Positions 1-6,960 of a DNA stretch of 12,072 bases are shown here, in pieces. The notes under the pieces are model-generated. The model saw nothing but the letters and a program-made list of their open reading frames with translations, ran no database searches and was not told the DNA's origin. How positions within the stretch are numbered: the first letter of the stretch is position 1; each line of letters begins with the position of its first letter. Location: the NCBI GenBank assembly GCA_025362115.1, contig JANYIK010000130.1, positions 1 to 12,072 of the forward strand, given 5' to 3'. Source of the DNA: Methylophilaceae bacterium. GTDB taxonomy: Bacteria; Pseudomonadota; Gammaproteobacteria; Burkholderiales; Methylophilaceae. The translations under genes and the position numbers were made by a program.

Positions 1-1377
1 TCTAACCTGCTCAAACCAGCGCTTTCCAACGGTCAGTTAAAATGCATCGGCGCTACTACCTACCAGGAATTCCGTGGTGTTTTTGAGAAAGACCACGCAT
101 TGTCGCGTCGCTTCCAAAAGATAGACGTGGCCGAGCCTTCCATTGATGAAACTGTGGAAATTCTCAAAGGCTTAAAATCACGCTTTGAATCACATCATGG
201 CGTTAAATACACCAGTGCAGCACTGTCTACTGCTGCCGAGCTGTCCGCTAGATACATCAACGATCGCCACTTGCCGGATAAGGCCATAGACGTGATCGAC
301 GAAGCTGGCGCAGCGCAGCGCATTTTGCCAAAATCGCGTCAGAAAAAAGTCATTGGCAACAAAGAAATCGAGGGCATCATCGCCAAAATCGCGCGTATTC
401 CGTCGAAAAACATCTCCAGCGATGACCGCAGCGCACTGAAAACCCTGGATCGCGATTTGAAAGCCGTGGTGTTTGGTCAGGACGCCGCGATAGATATGTT
501 GGCAGCGGCCATAAAAATGGCGCGTAGCGGCTTGGGCAATACGCAAAAACCCATCGGCGCGTTCCTGTTCAGCGGCCCCACTGGTGTCGGCAAAACCGAA
601 GTGGCACGCCAGTTGGCCTATACTTTGGGCATAGAACTGGTGCGCTTTGATATGTCTGAATACATGGAACGCCACGCGGTGTCGCGCTTGATTGGCGCGC
701 CTCCTGGCTATGTGGGCTTTGAGCAAGGCGGACTGTTGACCGAGGCTATTACCAAGCAGCCTTATTCGGTACTGCTACTCGACGAGATTGAGAAAGCACA
801 TCCCGACATTTTCAACATTCTGCTACAAGTGATGGATCACGGCACACTGACCGACAACAACGGACGCAAAGCCGATTTCCGCAACGTCACTATCATCATG
901 ACCACCAACGCTGGCGCTGAGGCTTTGTCCAAATCCAGCATGGGCTTCACCGCCAACAAAGCCAGCGGCGATGAAATGGCGGAAATTAAACGCTTATTTA
1001 CACCGGAATTCAGAAATAGATTGGATGCCGCGGTGTCGTTCAAACCTCTTGATCAGGAGGTGATTGTGCGTGTGGTGGATAAATTCTTGATGCAGTTGGA
1101 AGACCAGCTACACGAGAAAAAGGTCGAAGTGAGTTTTACCGATGCGTTGAAAACTTTCCTTGCCAAAAAAGGCTTTGACCCAGTCATGGGTGCACGGCCT
1201 ATGGCGAGACTCATCCAAGACACTATCCGCAAAGCCTTAGCCGACGAATTGCTATTTGGACGCTTGGCGAATGGCGGGCATGTCATCGTGGATGTGGATG
1301 TGGATGACAAAGTGCTACTCAACTTTGACGAGAATGACGCTGCTAGTTCCTCCGCTGTTGTCGAAGCGCTCGCTTAA
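1..1377 (+). CDS. clpA: ATP-dependent Clp protease ATP-binding subunit ClpA (C-terminal 458 residues, 5' end outside window)
   Basis: Hsp100 unfoldase that feeds substrates to the ClpP peptidase in the cytoplasm. The reading frame is open from base 1, so the gene is cut by the window edge and any start codon inside is internal. Visible are the end of the first AAA+ module (the GATTYQEFR and ALSRRFQ segments), the short linker, and a complete second AAA+ module. The second module has Walker A GPTGVGKT at bases 574-597, Walker B LLLDEIEKAH near residues 258-267 of the visible protein, the sensor region MTTNAG, the arginine-finger region FTPEFRNRLD, and the C-terminal GARPMARLIQ motif. No long ClpB-type coiled-coil middle domain separates the modules, which favours ClpA over ClpB. 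The ClpP-docking loop reads MGF at 940-948 where IGL or IGF is usual. The gene probably leads the nuclease-ribH-nusB run. clpS, the usual adaptor neighbour, would lie upstream and is not seen. Confidence 0.95.
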   Translation, partial: SNLLKPALSNGQLKCIGATTYQEFRGVFEKDHALSRRFQKIDVAEPSIDETVEILKGLKSRFESHHGVKYTSAALSTAAELSARYINDRHLPDKAIDVIDEAGAAQRILPKSRQKKVIGNKEIEGIIAKIARIPSKNISSDDRSALKTLDRDLKAVVFGQDAAIDMLAAAIKMARSGLGNTQKPIGAFLFSGPTGVGKTEVARQLAYTLGIELVRFDMSEYMERHAVSRLIGAPPGYVGFEQGGLLTEAITKQPYSVLLLDEIEKAHPDIFNILLQVMDHGTLTDNNGRKADFRNVTIIMTTNAGAEALSKSSMGFTANKASGDEMAEIKRLFTPEFRNRLDAAVSFKPLDQEVIVRVVDKFLMQLEDQLHEKKVEVSFTDALKTFLAKKGFDPVMGARPMARLIQDTIRKALADELLFGRLANGGHVIVDVDVDDKVLLNFDENDAASSSAVVEALA

Positions 1378-1939
1378 GAAAATTCTGCCTGTTAAATTCT
1401 TAGTCTTAGCCGCCTTTTGCCTGCTTGGCACGCAAGCGTTTGCCTTTCAAACGCCTAGTCGAACTTTGGCTGCAACCGGCAGCATAGAAGTTGCTTTCAG
1501 CCCAGAACAAGACACGGCGGGCATGATTATCAAGGCTATCAACCAAGCTAAAAAACAGGTGTTGGTGCAGGCGTTTTCTTTCACTCACAAAGACATCGCC
1601 CTAGCGCTAATTGCCGCGTATCGGCGTGGCGTGGAGGTCAAGCTCATCGCCGACCTTGAACAATCAGAGCATGAAAATGACAAGGTGGCGCAAATTGCGC
1701 AGGCCAAAATACCCGTATGGCTGGATGGCGAACATCAAAGCGCGCACAATAAAGTGATGTTGATTGACGTAGATACGCCACAAGTACTTATCATCACGGG
1801 CAGCTATAATTTTACCTTTGCGGCACAGTATAAAAATGCGGAAAACCTGCTGTTACTACGCGGCAACGCTAAACTCGCCGAGCTTTACAAGGAAAACTGG
1901 CTGCGTCACCAGCTACACTCACAGGCGTGGCAGCAATAA
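1334..1939 (+). CDS. Exported phospholipase D-like nuclease, single HKD motif
   Basis: A 201-residue protein of the PLD superfamily, in the size class of the small Nuc-type endonucleases that dimerise to build one active site. The HKD signature is present: H138, K140 and D145 (HNKVMLID), followed by the GSYNF segment at 156-160 and the NAEN segment near 168. Residues 10-38 form a basic then hydrophobic signal peptide ending in TQAFA, so the product should be periplasmic or secreted. The ATG at 1334 lies 44 bases inside the clpA end and has only a weak GAG upstream. A TTG at 1358 would give a tidier signal peptide and is a real alternative. A still longer reading from 1256 adds a low-complexity leader and is unlikely. 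The stop is 12 bases before ribH. Family membership is firm; whether it cuts DNA, RNA or phospholipid cannot be read from the sequence. Confidence 0.85.
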   Translation: MTLLVPPLLSKRSLKKILPVKFLVLAAFCLLGTQAFAFQTPSRTLAATGSIEVAFSPEQDTAGMIIKAINQAKKQVLVQAFSFTHKDIALALIAAYRRGVEVKLIADLEQSEHENDKVAQIAQAKIPVWLDGEHQSAHNKVMLIDVDTPQVLIITGSYNFTFAAQYKNAENLLLLRGNAKLAELYKENWLRHQLHSQAWQQ

Positions 1940-1951
1940 AGGAGAATACTG

Positions 1952-2401
1952 ATGAAAACCCTAGAACAAGATTTATCTGGTCACTCAATGCGAATCGGCA
2001 TCGTACAATCGCGCTTTAACCCGGTGGTAGGCGATGCGTTGCGCGGTGCCTGTGTGAACGAGTTGCACAGGCTCGGCGTGGCCGATGCCGACATCACACT
2101 CGCCACCGTGCCAGGGGCGCTAGAAACGCCGCTATTGCTGCTCAAAATGGCAAAGTCGCGGCACTATGATGCGCTGATTGCGCTAGGTGCTGTGATCCGT
2201 GGCGAAACCTATCATTTTGAAATCGTGGCGAATGAATCGGCGCGTGGTATTAGCGAAGTGCAACTAGATACCGGCATCCCTGTTGCCAATGCGATTTTAA
2301 CGACCGAAACCGATGAACAAGCCTTGAGTCGCGCCGCAATAAAAGGCGCTGAAGCCGCACAAGTGGCGATTGAAATGGCAAATTTGATAAGACATCTATG
2401 A
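1952..2401 (+). CDS. ribH: 6,7-dimethyl-8-ribityllumazine synthase
   Basis: Catalyses the penultimate step of riboflavin synthesis: condensation of 5-amino-6-ribitylaminouracil with 3,4-dihydroxy-2-butanone 4-phosphate to give lumazine, in the cytoplasm. The 149-residue length is near the family norm (about 155). Family marks are the SRFN segment at 20-23, VPGALETP at 53-60, GAVIRGET at 79-86 followed by the catalytic His88 (HFE), and the C-terminal EQALSRA and KGAEAA segments. A good ribosome site, AAAGGAG at 1938-1944, sits 7 bases before the ATG. The last four bases (ATGA) are shared with nusB, the common ribH-nusB pairing, so the two are probably translationally coupled. ribBA, often directly upstream in proteobacteria, is absent here; an exported nuclease gene takes that place. 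Confidence 0.96.
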   Translation: MKTLEQDLSGHSMRIGIVQSRFNPVVGDALRGACVNELHRLGVADADITLATVPGALETPLLLLKMAKSRHYDALIALGAVIRGETYHFEIVANESARGISEVQLDTGIPVANAILTTETDEQALSRAAIKGAEAAQVAIEMANLIRHL

Positions 2402-2865
2402 TTACCACCGTGAGTGAAGAAAAAATAAAAAGCGGCAATCGCCGTTTATCGCGCGAACTGGTATTGAAAGGGCTTTATCAGCACTTTTTAAGCGCCAACA
2501 GCGAAAAAAGCATCGCCGATCACCTGCAAGAAGATGCACTGTTTGCCAGAGCCGACCAAAACTATTGCAGCAGCTTGTTGCAAGGCGTACTTGCCAATAT
2601 GGATGCGTTACACACCACTATGGCGCAGTTTGTGGATCGCAAAGTAGAGGAATTGAGCCCAGTCGAACGCGCGGTATTGTGTATTGCCAGTTACGAATTG
2701 GCTTTTGACCCCAGCATTCCATATCGGGTGGTAATCAACGAAGGCATAGAACTCGCCAAAAAATACGGTGGTGCGGACGGGCATAAGTACGTCAATGGGG
2801 TGCTGGACAAAATCGCAGCACAATTGCGGTCAGATGAGATCAAAAAACATCGAACAAAAGCTTGA
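2398..2865 (+). CDS. nusB: Transcription antitermination factor NusB
   Basis: NusB binds boxA RNA together with NusE (ribosomal protein S10) and supports antitermination on rRNA operons. The 155-residue all-helical protein carries the family segments RRLSRELVLKGLYQ near the N-terminus, the central LSPVERAVLCIASYEL (about residues 82-97), RVVINEGIELAKKYGG (about 106-121) and VNGVLDKIA near the end. It is slightly longer than the E. coli protein at both ends. The ATG overlaps the ribH stop as ATGA at 2398-2401, and no separate ribosome site is needed if translation is coupled. The gene usually next in line, thiL, is not present; an 85-bp gap leads instead to a signalling gene, so the operon probably ends here. 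I see no clear terminator in that gap. Confidence 0.95.
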   Translation: MITTVSEEKIKSGNRRLSRELVLKGLYQHFLSANSEKSIADHLQEDALFARADQNYCSSLLQGVLANMDALHTTMAQFVDRKVEELSPVERAVLCIASYELAFDPSIPYRVVINEGIELAKKYGGADGHKYVNGVLDKIAAQLRSDEIKKHRTKA

Positions 2866-2950
2866 AGCAGTTGACGCGCGCGCGGCTTTGCGCCAATCTA
2901 TAAAGATAAATCGTCAATCGCAATGCTGTCATTTTATTTAGGAAGAAAAA

Positions 2951-4636
2951 ATGTCCGCGACAAAGTCCGAAACACTTGCAAGTAATCGGCGCACAGCCGA
3001 GGAGCGCAGAGTCACTGAGGTGAAGATGATGCTCGAAAATATCGAGCGCTTAAACCGCATCGGCGTGGCACTATCCTCAGAACGTGATACCTCGCGTCTG
3101 CTGGAAATGATTCTGATGGGTGCTAAAGAGATCGCCAACGCCGACGGCGGTACGCTATACACCGTTACCGATGACGACAAACTCAAGTTTGAAATCATGC
3201 GTACCGATTCGCTCAATATCGCCATGGGCGGCACTACTGGCAAAGACATTCCCTTTCCCGCCCTACCTATTTATCGTGAAGATGGCACACCTAATACCAG
3301 CATGGTAGCGGCTTATGCGGTCATCAACGACAAGACAGTCAACATTGAAGACGCTTACGAAGCCGAGGGGTTTGACTTTTCTGGCACACGCAAATTTGAC
3401 GCGAACACTGGCTACCGTTCCAAATCCTTCCTCACCATCCCGATGAAAAACCATGAAAAGGAAATCATCGGGGTGTTGCAACTGCTCAATTCCAAAGACC
3501 ATAGCAGTGGAGAGGTCATCGCCTTCACTCCGCAAATCCAGCAACTGGTGGAATCTTTGGCTTCGCAAGCGGCTATCGCACTCACCAACCAAAACCTGAT
3601 CGAGGGTTTGAAAGCGCTGTTTGAATCGTTCATCACCTTGATTGCTGACGCGATTGACGAAAAATCCCCCTACACTGGCGGCCACTGCCGCCGTGTACCG
3701 GAAATGGCGATGATGTTAGGTAAATGCGCGGTGGAAGCGACAACAGGTCCATTTGCTAACTTCAGCATGTCGGAAAAAGAGCTGTATGAACTGCGTATCG
3801 CCGCTTGGCTACACGATTGCGGCAAAGTCACTACACCAGAATACGTGGTAGATAAAGCCACCAAGCTCGCCACCATATTTGACCGGATTGAGCTGATAGA
3901 CACACGCTTTGAACTACTCAAGCACCAAGCCGAGGTGGAAATGATGCGCAAGCAGATGGATTTGCTACGCAAAGGTCGCCCAGACCACGCCCAAGTCATG
4001 GAAGTGCAATTACGGGCACATAAAGAACAGCTAGACCATGACCGTGAATTTATCCGCAACGCCAATATAGGCGGCGAATTCATGACATCGGAACACCAAG
4101 AGCGCGTGAAACAAATCGCCAACTATAAATATAAAGACGAGCATGGCGAATTGGTGCCCTTCCTCACCGAAAACGAAGTGTATAACCTCAACATCGCACG
4201 CGGTACCTTGACTAATGAAGAACGTCAGGTGATTAACAACCACATCGTAGTCACCATCAACATGCTGGAGTCGCTACCTTACCCCAAAGCGCTACGCCGT
4301 GTGCCGGAATACGCCGGTGGCCATCACGAGCGTATGGATGGAAAAGGTTACCCACGCGGGCTGACCAAAGAACAAATGTCTATACCTGCGCGAATTATGG
4401 GCATCGCCGATATTTTTGAAGCGCTCACGGCACGAGACCGCCCTTACAAAAAGGCCAAAACACTGTCTGAATCGCTATTTATTCTAGGCAAAATGACACT
4501 GGACAACCACGTAGATCCAGATTTGTTTGATTTGTTTATTCGCGAAAAAGTCTACCTCACCTACGCCAAGCAATTCTTGGAACCTGAACAGATAGACGAA
4601 GTGGATGAAAGCAAGATTCCAAGTTATACACCGTAG
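2951..4636 (+). CDS. GAF domain plus HD-GYP phosphohydrolase (probable cyclic di-GMP phosphodiesterase) with helical insertion
   Basis: A 561-residue soluble protein with no signal peptide or membrane segment. Residues about 30-215 form a GAF sensor domain. From about 220 comes an HD-GYP domain of the cyclic di-GMP hydrolase family, with GGHCRRV at 243-249, HDCGK at 288-292, NNH ending at H431, GGHHE at 456-460, DGKGYP at 463-468 and the AD of GIADIFEALT at D487. The expected metal-binding positions H245, H288, D289, H431, H458, H459 and D487 are all present, so it is probably active. Between HDCGK and the usual LTxEE helix (LTNEERQV, about 420) lie some 128 residues where about 15-20 are normal. 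The extra part is charged and helix-prone, with coiled-coil character around 305-372. The ATG has AGGAAG about 5 bases upstream. It stands alone, convergent with the ferredoxin gene. GAF ligand and targets are unknown. Confidence 0.92.
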   Translation: MSATKSETLASNRRTAEERRVTEVKMMLENIERLNRIGVALSSERDTSRLLEMILMGAKEIANADGGTLYTVTDDDKLKFEIMRTDSLNIAMGGTTGKDIPFPALPIYREDGTPNTSMVAAYAVINDKTVNIEDAYEAEGFDFSGTRKFDANTGYRSKSFLTIPMKNHEKEIIGVLQLLNSKDHSSGEVIAFTPQIQQLVESLASQAAIALTNQNLIEGLKALFESFITLIADAIDEKSPYTGGHCRRVPEMAMMLGKCAVEATTGPFANFSMSEKELYELRIAAWLHDCGKVTTPEYVVDKATKLATIFDRIELIDTRFELLKHQAEVEMMRKQMDLLRKGRPDHAQVMEVQLRAHKEQLDHDREFIRNANIGGEFMTSEHQERVKQIANYKYKDEHGELVPFLTENEVYNLNIARGTLTNEERQVINNHIVVTINMLESLPYPKALRRVPEYAGGHHERMDGKGYPRGLTKEQMSIPARIMGIADIFEALTARDRPYKKAKTLSESLFILGKMTLDNHVDPDLFDLFIREKVYLTYAKQFLEPEQIDEVDESKIPSYTP

Positions 4637-4645
4637 GCATACGCC

Positions 4646-4915
4646 TTAATCTGCGGAAAGTTGTTGTACCAGTTCTGGTAAGCTTTCCAGGCTGACATGA
4701 TGATAGAAGTTGCCGGAAGGCGAGAGTTTGATATTGGGGCCTAAGTCACACATGCCCAAGCAGTGGAAACGTTCCACGTTAATATCTAAAGTGTGTATCG
4801 CGATTTCAGTCTCAATACATTGTGCAATGGCCTCACCGCCTCGTGCACCACATGACGGCACATCAGGATTGGCGCGGTGATTGATGCACACGATAATCGT
4901 TTTTGAAGGGTTCAT
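4646..4915 (-). CDS. Thioredoxin-like [2Fe-2S] ferredoxin
   Basis: A small 89-residue cytoplasmic protein of the thioredoxin-fold [2Fe-2S] ferredoxin family (COG3411 type). Cysteines C10 and C22 (in PSCGARGG) and C52 and C56 (in CLGMC followed by DLGPN) match the four cluster ligands; C33 is extra. The GPNIKLSPSGNFYHHV stretch and the closing LPELVQQL helix fit the family's C-terminal half. Family members serve as electron carriers, but no partner enzyme is encoded nearby, so the role is open. The ATG is the only reasonable start: an in-frame stop (4925-4927) lies just upstream. Only 2 bp separate it from the start of the divergent Sel1 gene, so its promoter and leader must lie inside that gene's signal-peptide coding region. 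No clear ribosome site is visible. The 3' end faces the HD-GYP gene 9 bases away. Confidence 0.88.
   Translation of the reverse strand: MNPSKTIIVCINHRANPDVPSCGARGGEAIAQCIETEIAIHTLDINVERFHCLGMCDLGPNIKLSPSGNFYHHVSLESLPELVQQLSAD
4869..4897 (+). promoter_or_regulatory. Candidate sigma-70 promoter for the Sel1-repeat gene
   Basis: A -35-like TTGGCG at 4869-4874 and a -10-like GATAAT at 4892-4897 are separated by exactly 17 bp. Transcription would begin near 4904, leaving a leader of about 14 bases that contains the GAAGGG ribosome site at 4905-4910. The promoter lies within the N-terminal coding region of the oppositely oriented ferredoxin gene. Assigned by eye only. Confidence 0.4.
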
Positions 4916-4917
4916 AA

Positions 4918-5745
4918 ATGAAGATTATGCATAAAAAAATGTTGCTCGGGTCATGCCTGATGGCTGGCTGGCTATGGGTCAATCTAGCGTATGCGGCTGA
5001 TGATTCAATCTCTACCTCGACCAAAACCGCCGCCAACCCTGTAGACGTGGGTTTCGACGGCCTGCAACCACCGCCACCATCGCCCAAAAAGAAGCCTGAG
5101 CCCCCCAAAAAGACCGAGTACGACAAGCTGCCTTATGCCGAATTGTTGGACAAAGCCAATCATAATGACCTAGTCGCACAATTTGAACTGGGTTCGCGTT
5201 ACAACTATGGGCGCAACATGCCCAAGGATACAGCCAAAGCGCTGCATTGGTTACGACTAGCGGCAAAAGCCGGGCAAAAAGATGCGCTACGCTTACTAGC
5301 TGTCAAACTGTACAGTGGTTTTGACATCACCCCGGATTTTGTCGAAGCCATGAAATGGGCGGAAAAGCTCGCAGAAAAGCACGATGTCGCCGCGCAAGTG
5401 ATGATGGGCAATATGTACGCCAATGGCGACACCAAGGGCGGTAAACGCAACCTACCCCGTGCTTATGCCTGGTATTCCATCGCCGCTTCAGAAGAGCCAC
5501 AAGCAGAGAACAACCCCAAAGCCACTGATGACCAAATCAAAGGCGACGAGCTTATTCCATCGGCCATGGAAGGCCGCGACAAAGTCGCCGAACTGATTAG
5601 CGCCAAAGAAGAAGCTGAAGCACAAAAGTTCGCTAGTAATTGGTGGGCGAAACATCCGCCGCCTGTGAAACCTAAAGAGATGAGCAAGGAAGAAATGGCT
5701 AAGATGGCCAAAGAGCCAGCAGCCAAGGTTATGCAGCCTAAGTAG
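4918..5745 (+). CDS. Exported Sel1-repeat (TPR-like) protein
   Basis: A 275-residue protein with an N-terminal signal peptide (HKK, then a hydrophobic stretch to AYA at 24-26) and probable cleavage before ADDS. A proline and lysine rich segment at about 50-66 follows, then Sel1-like helical repeats over about 84-195. Recognisable units contain VAQFELGSRYNYG, KALHWLRLAAKAGQ, EAMKWAEKLAEK, AAQVMMGNMYANG and RAYAWYSIAAS. The C-terminal tail from about 215 is rich in Lys, Glu, Ala and Met. Such repeats act as protein-protein scaffolds and this copy should work in the periplasm; its partner is unknown. The ATG at 4918 is favoured by GAAGGG 7 bases upstream; ATG 4927 would also leave a usable signal peptide. 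An LGSC segment at residues 10-13 resembles a lipobox but lies too early for a lipoprotein signal. The stop overlaps the convergent lpxH end by 8 bp. Confidence 0.85.
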   Translation: MKIMHKKMLLGSCLMAGWLWVNLAYAADDSISTSTKTAANPVDVGFDGLQPPPPSPKKKPEPPKKTEYDKLPYAELLDKANHNDLVAQFELGSRYNYGRNMPKDTAKALHWLRLAAKAGQKDALRLLAVKLYSGFDITPDFVEAMKWAEKLAEKHDVAAQVMMGNMYANGDTKGGKRNLPRAYAWYSIAASEEPQAENNPKATDDQIKGDELIPSAMEGRDKVAELISAKEEAEAQKFASNWWAKHPPPVKPKEMSKEEMAKMAKEPAAKVMQPK

Positions 5746-6472
5746 CCATTATGTCCTGCATCACACAACCCTGCATACCGCACTCCAAGTAGCTACCGCT
5801 CTCATACCAATCACCCAACACGATGCGTTCACATTGATGCCCACTGATGTTGAGCGCGTGTCTGTTCATTCTGTGAGTATGTCCATGGATGAGTAAGGGT
5901 GGAAAGTCGTATTCACCGAGTAATCTCGCCACAGCTCCCGCGTTCACGTCCATGATAGCTTCTGATTTGTGGCTTTTTTCTTGTTCGCTTTGCTGACGCA
6001 TTCCGGCAATCTGTGCTTTACGGTTAGCTAAAGGTTGAGCAAGGAAGGTTTTTTGCCAAGCGGGATCATGCACTTGACGGCGAAATTCCTGATACTTCAC
6101 ATCATCGGTACACAGTTTATCGCCGTGCGTCAGCAACACGGTTTTGCCGTATAGCTCAATAACAGTAGGGTCAGGCAACAGTCTGGCTCCACAAGCTTGC
6201 ATAAATTCTTGGCCTAGCAATAAATCGCGATTGCCGTGCATCACATAAAGCCGAGTACCGCTTGCGGACAGTGTTTGCAAGCCCGCTACGAGGCGCTGGT
6301 GATAGGGATCAGGCAAATCGTCATCGCCCGCCCAGTATTCAAACAAATCACCGAGGATATACAGCGTTTCGGCTTGTTTGACTGTCGTCGCCAAAAAGTC
6401 GAGGAAAAGTGCAGTGATCTGCGGCCTTTCCTCACATAGATGTATGTCTGAAATGAAGAGCGTCTGGTTCAA
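5738..6472 (-). CDS. lpxH: UDP-2,3-diacylglucosamine diphosphatase LpxH
   Basis: Metallophosphoesterase that hydrolyses UDP-2,3-diacylglucosamine to lipid X and UMP, the fourth step of lipid A synthesis, at the inner face of the inner membrane. The 244-residue protein carries all calcineurin-type motifs: D9 and H11 (SDIHL), D42 (GDLFEYW), N81 (HGNRDLL), H116 (THGD), and H196 and H198 (HGHTH). Their spacing matches that of E. coli LpxH closely. The start codon is TTG at 6470-6472, and its bases form TTGA with the ppiB stop TGA. No better start exists, because family proteins begin only a few residues before the SDIHL motif. It is last in the minus-strand envelope operon. Its stop (TAG, 5738-5740) lies inside the end of the Sel1 gene, so no separate terminator region exists between the two. 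Confidence 0.95.
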   Translation of the reverse strand: MNQTLFISDIHLCEERPQITALFLDFLATTVKQAETLYILGDLFEYWAGDDDLPDPYHQRLVAGLQTLSASGTRLYVMHGNRDLLLGQEFMQACGARLLPDPTVIELYGKTVLLTHGDKLCTDDVKYQEFRRQVHDPAWQKTFLAQPLANRKAQIAGMRQQSEQEKSHKSEAIMDVNAGAVARLLGEYDFPPLLIHGHTHRMNRHALNISGHQCERIVLGDWYESGSYLECGMQGCVMQDIMAT

Positions 6473-6960
6473 ACAACTTCCGCCGACTTGATTATCACGT
6501 CTTTCAATGGCACATCCTGATGTCCGCCTTGGCTTCCGGTTTCCACTAGCTTGATCTTATCCACCACTTTTTGCCCTTTGACCACGCGGCCAAACACGCA
6601 ATAGCCCCAGCCTTGCGAAGTCTCGGAAGAAAAATTCAAAAAATGGTTGTCGCTGATGTTGATGAAAAACTGGCTGGAGGCCGAGTGAGGGTTGGGCGTG
6701 CGTGCCATAGCGATGGTGTAAGTATCGTTGGAAAGCCCGTTATTAGCTTCGTTCTGGATAGTCGCATTGGTGGGTTTTTGTTCCATGCCGGGCAACATGC
6801 CCCCACCTTGAATCATGAATCCGTTAATCACGCGGTGAAAAATCACCCCGTTGTAAAAACCGCTATTCACATATTCCAGAAAATTTGCCACGGTAATGGG
6901 CGCTTTCTCTGCGTCAAGTTCTAACGTGATGACACCGAAATTAGTCTTTAATTTAACCAC
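6469..6960 (-). CDS. ppiB: Cytoplasmic cyclophilin peptidyl-prolyl cis-trans isomerase PpiB
   Basis: Cyclophilin-type isomerase that speeds proline cis-trans isomerisation. The 163-residue protein has no signal peptide and so is cytoplasmic. Core motifs are FHRVINGFMIQGGG at about 41-54, NEANNGLSN near 70-78, MARTPNPHSASSQFFI near 85-100, FLNF, and GWGYCVFGRVV, very close to the E. coli PpiB pattern. The start is GTG at 6958-6960, with GGAAAG a few bases upstream; an ATG start is not available at the family's N-terminal position. The start overlaps the 3' end of the periplasmic cyclophilin gene by 8 bases, and the stop overlaps lpxH. Two cyclophilins in tandem, one exported and one not, look like an old duplication followed by gain or loss of the signal peptide. 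Confidence 0.95.
   Translation of the reverse strand: MVKLKTNFGVITLELDAEKAPITVANFLEYVNSGFYNGVIFHRVINGFMIQGGGMLPGMEQKPTNATIQNEANNGLSNDTYTIAMARTPNPHSASSQFFINISDNHFLNFSSETSQGWGYCVFGRVVKGQKVVDKIKLVETGSQGGHQDVPLKDVIIKSAEVV

Noticed and set aside
190..726. Minus-strand 178-codon frame inside clpA
   Set aside because: It lies fully antisense to strongly conserved ClpA sequence and its translation shows no recognisable domain.
1256..1333. Longer N-terminus for the PLD-like nuclease
   Set aside because: The extra residues are low-complexity Trp and Met repeats from reading clpA in another frame and would bury the signal peptide.
1..1377. ClpB identity for the first gene
   Set aside because: There is no long coiled-coil middle domain between the AAA+ modules, and the C-terminal module follows the ClpA pattern including a ClpP-loop region.
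2871..2904. Possible promoter for the HD-GYP gene (TTGACG and TATAAA)
   Set aside because: The elements are individually good but 22 bp apart, too far for a sigma-70 promoter; no other convincing pair was found in the gap.
2834..2941. Small plus-strand frame of 35 codons overlapping the nusB end and running to just before the HD-GYP gene
   Set aside because: No ribosome site and no recognisable product; too short to support without conservation data.
3263..3685. Minus-strand 140-codon frame inside the GAF/HD-GYP gene
   Set aside because: Antisense shadow of a well-supported gene, with no family features or ribosome site.
4945..4956. LGSC lipobox in the Sel1 protein
   Set aside because: It comes at residues 10-13, before a proper hydrophobic region; the standard AYA cleavage site at 24-26 is a better fit.
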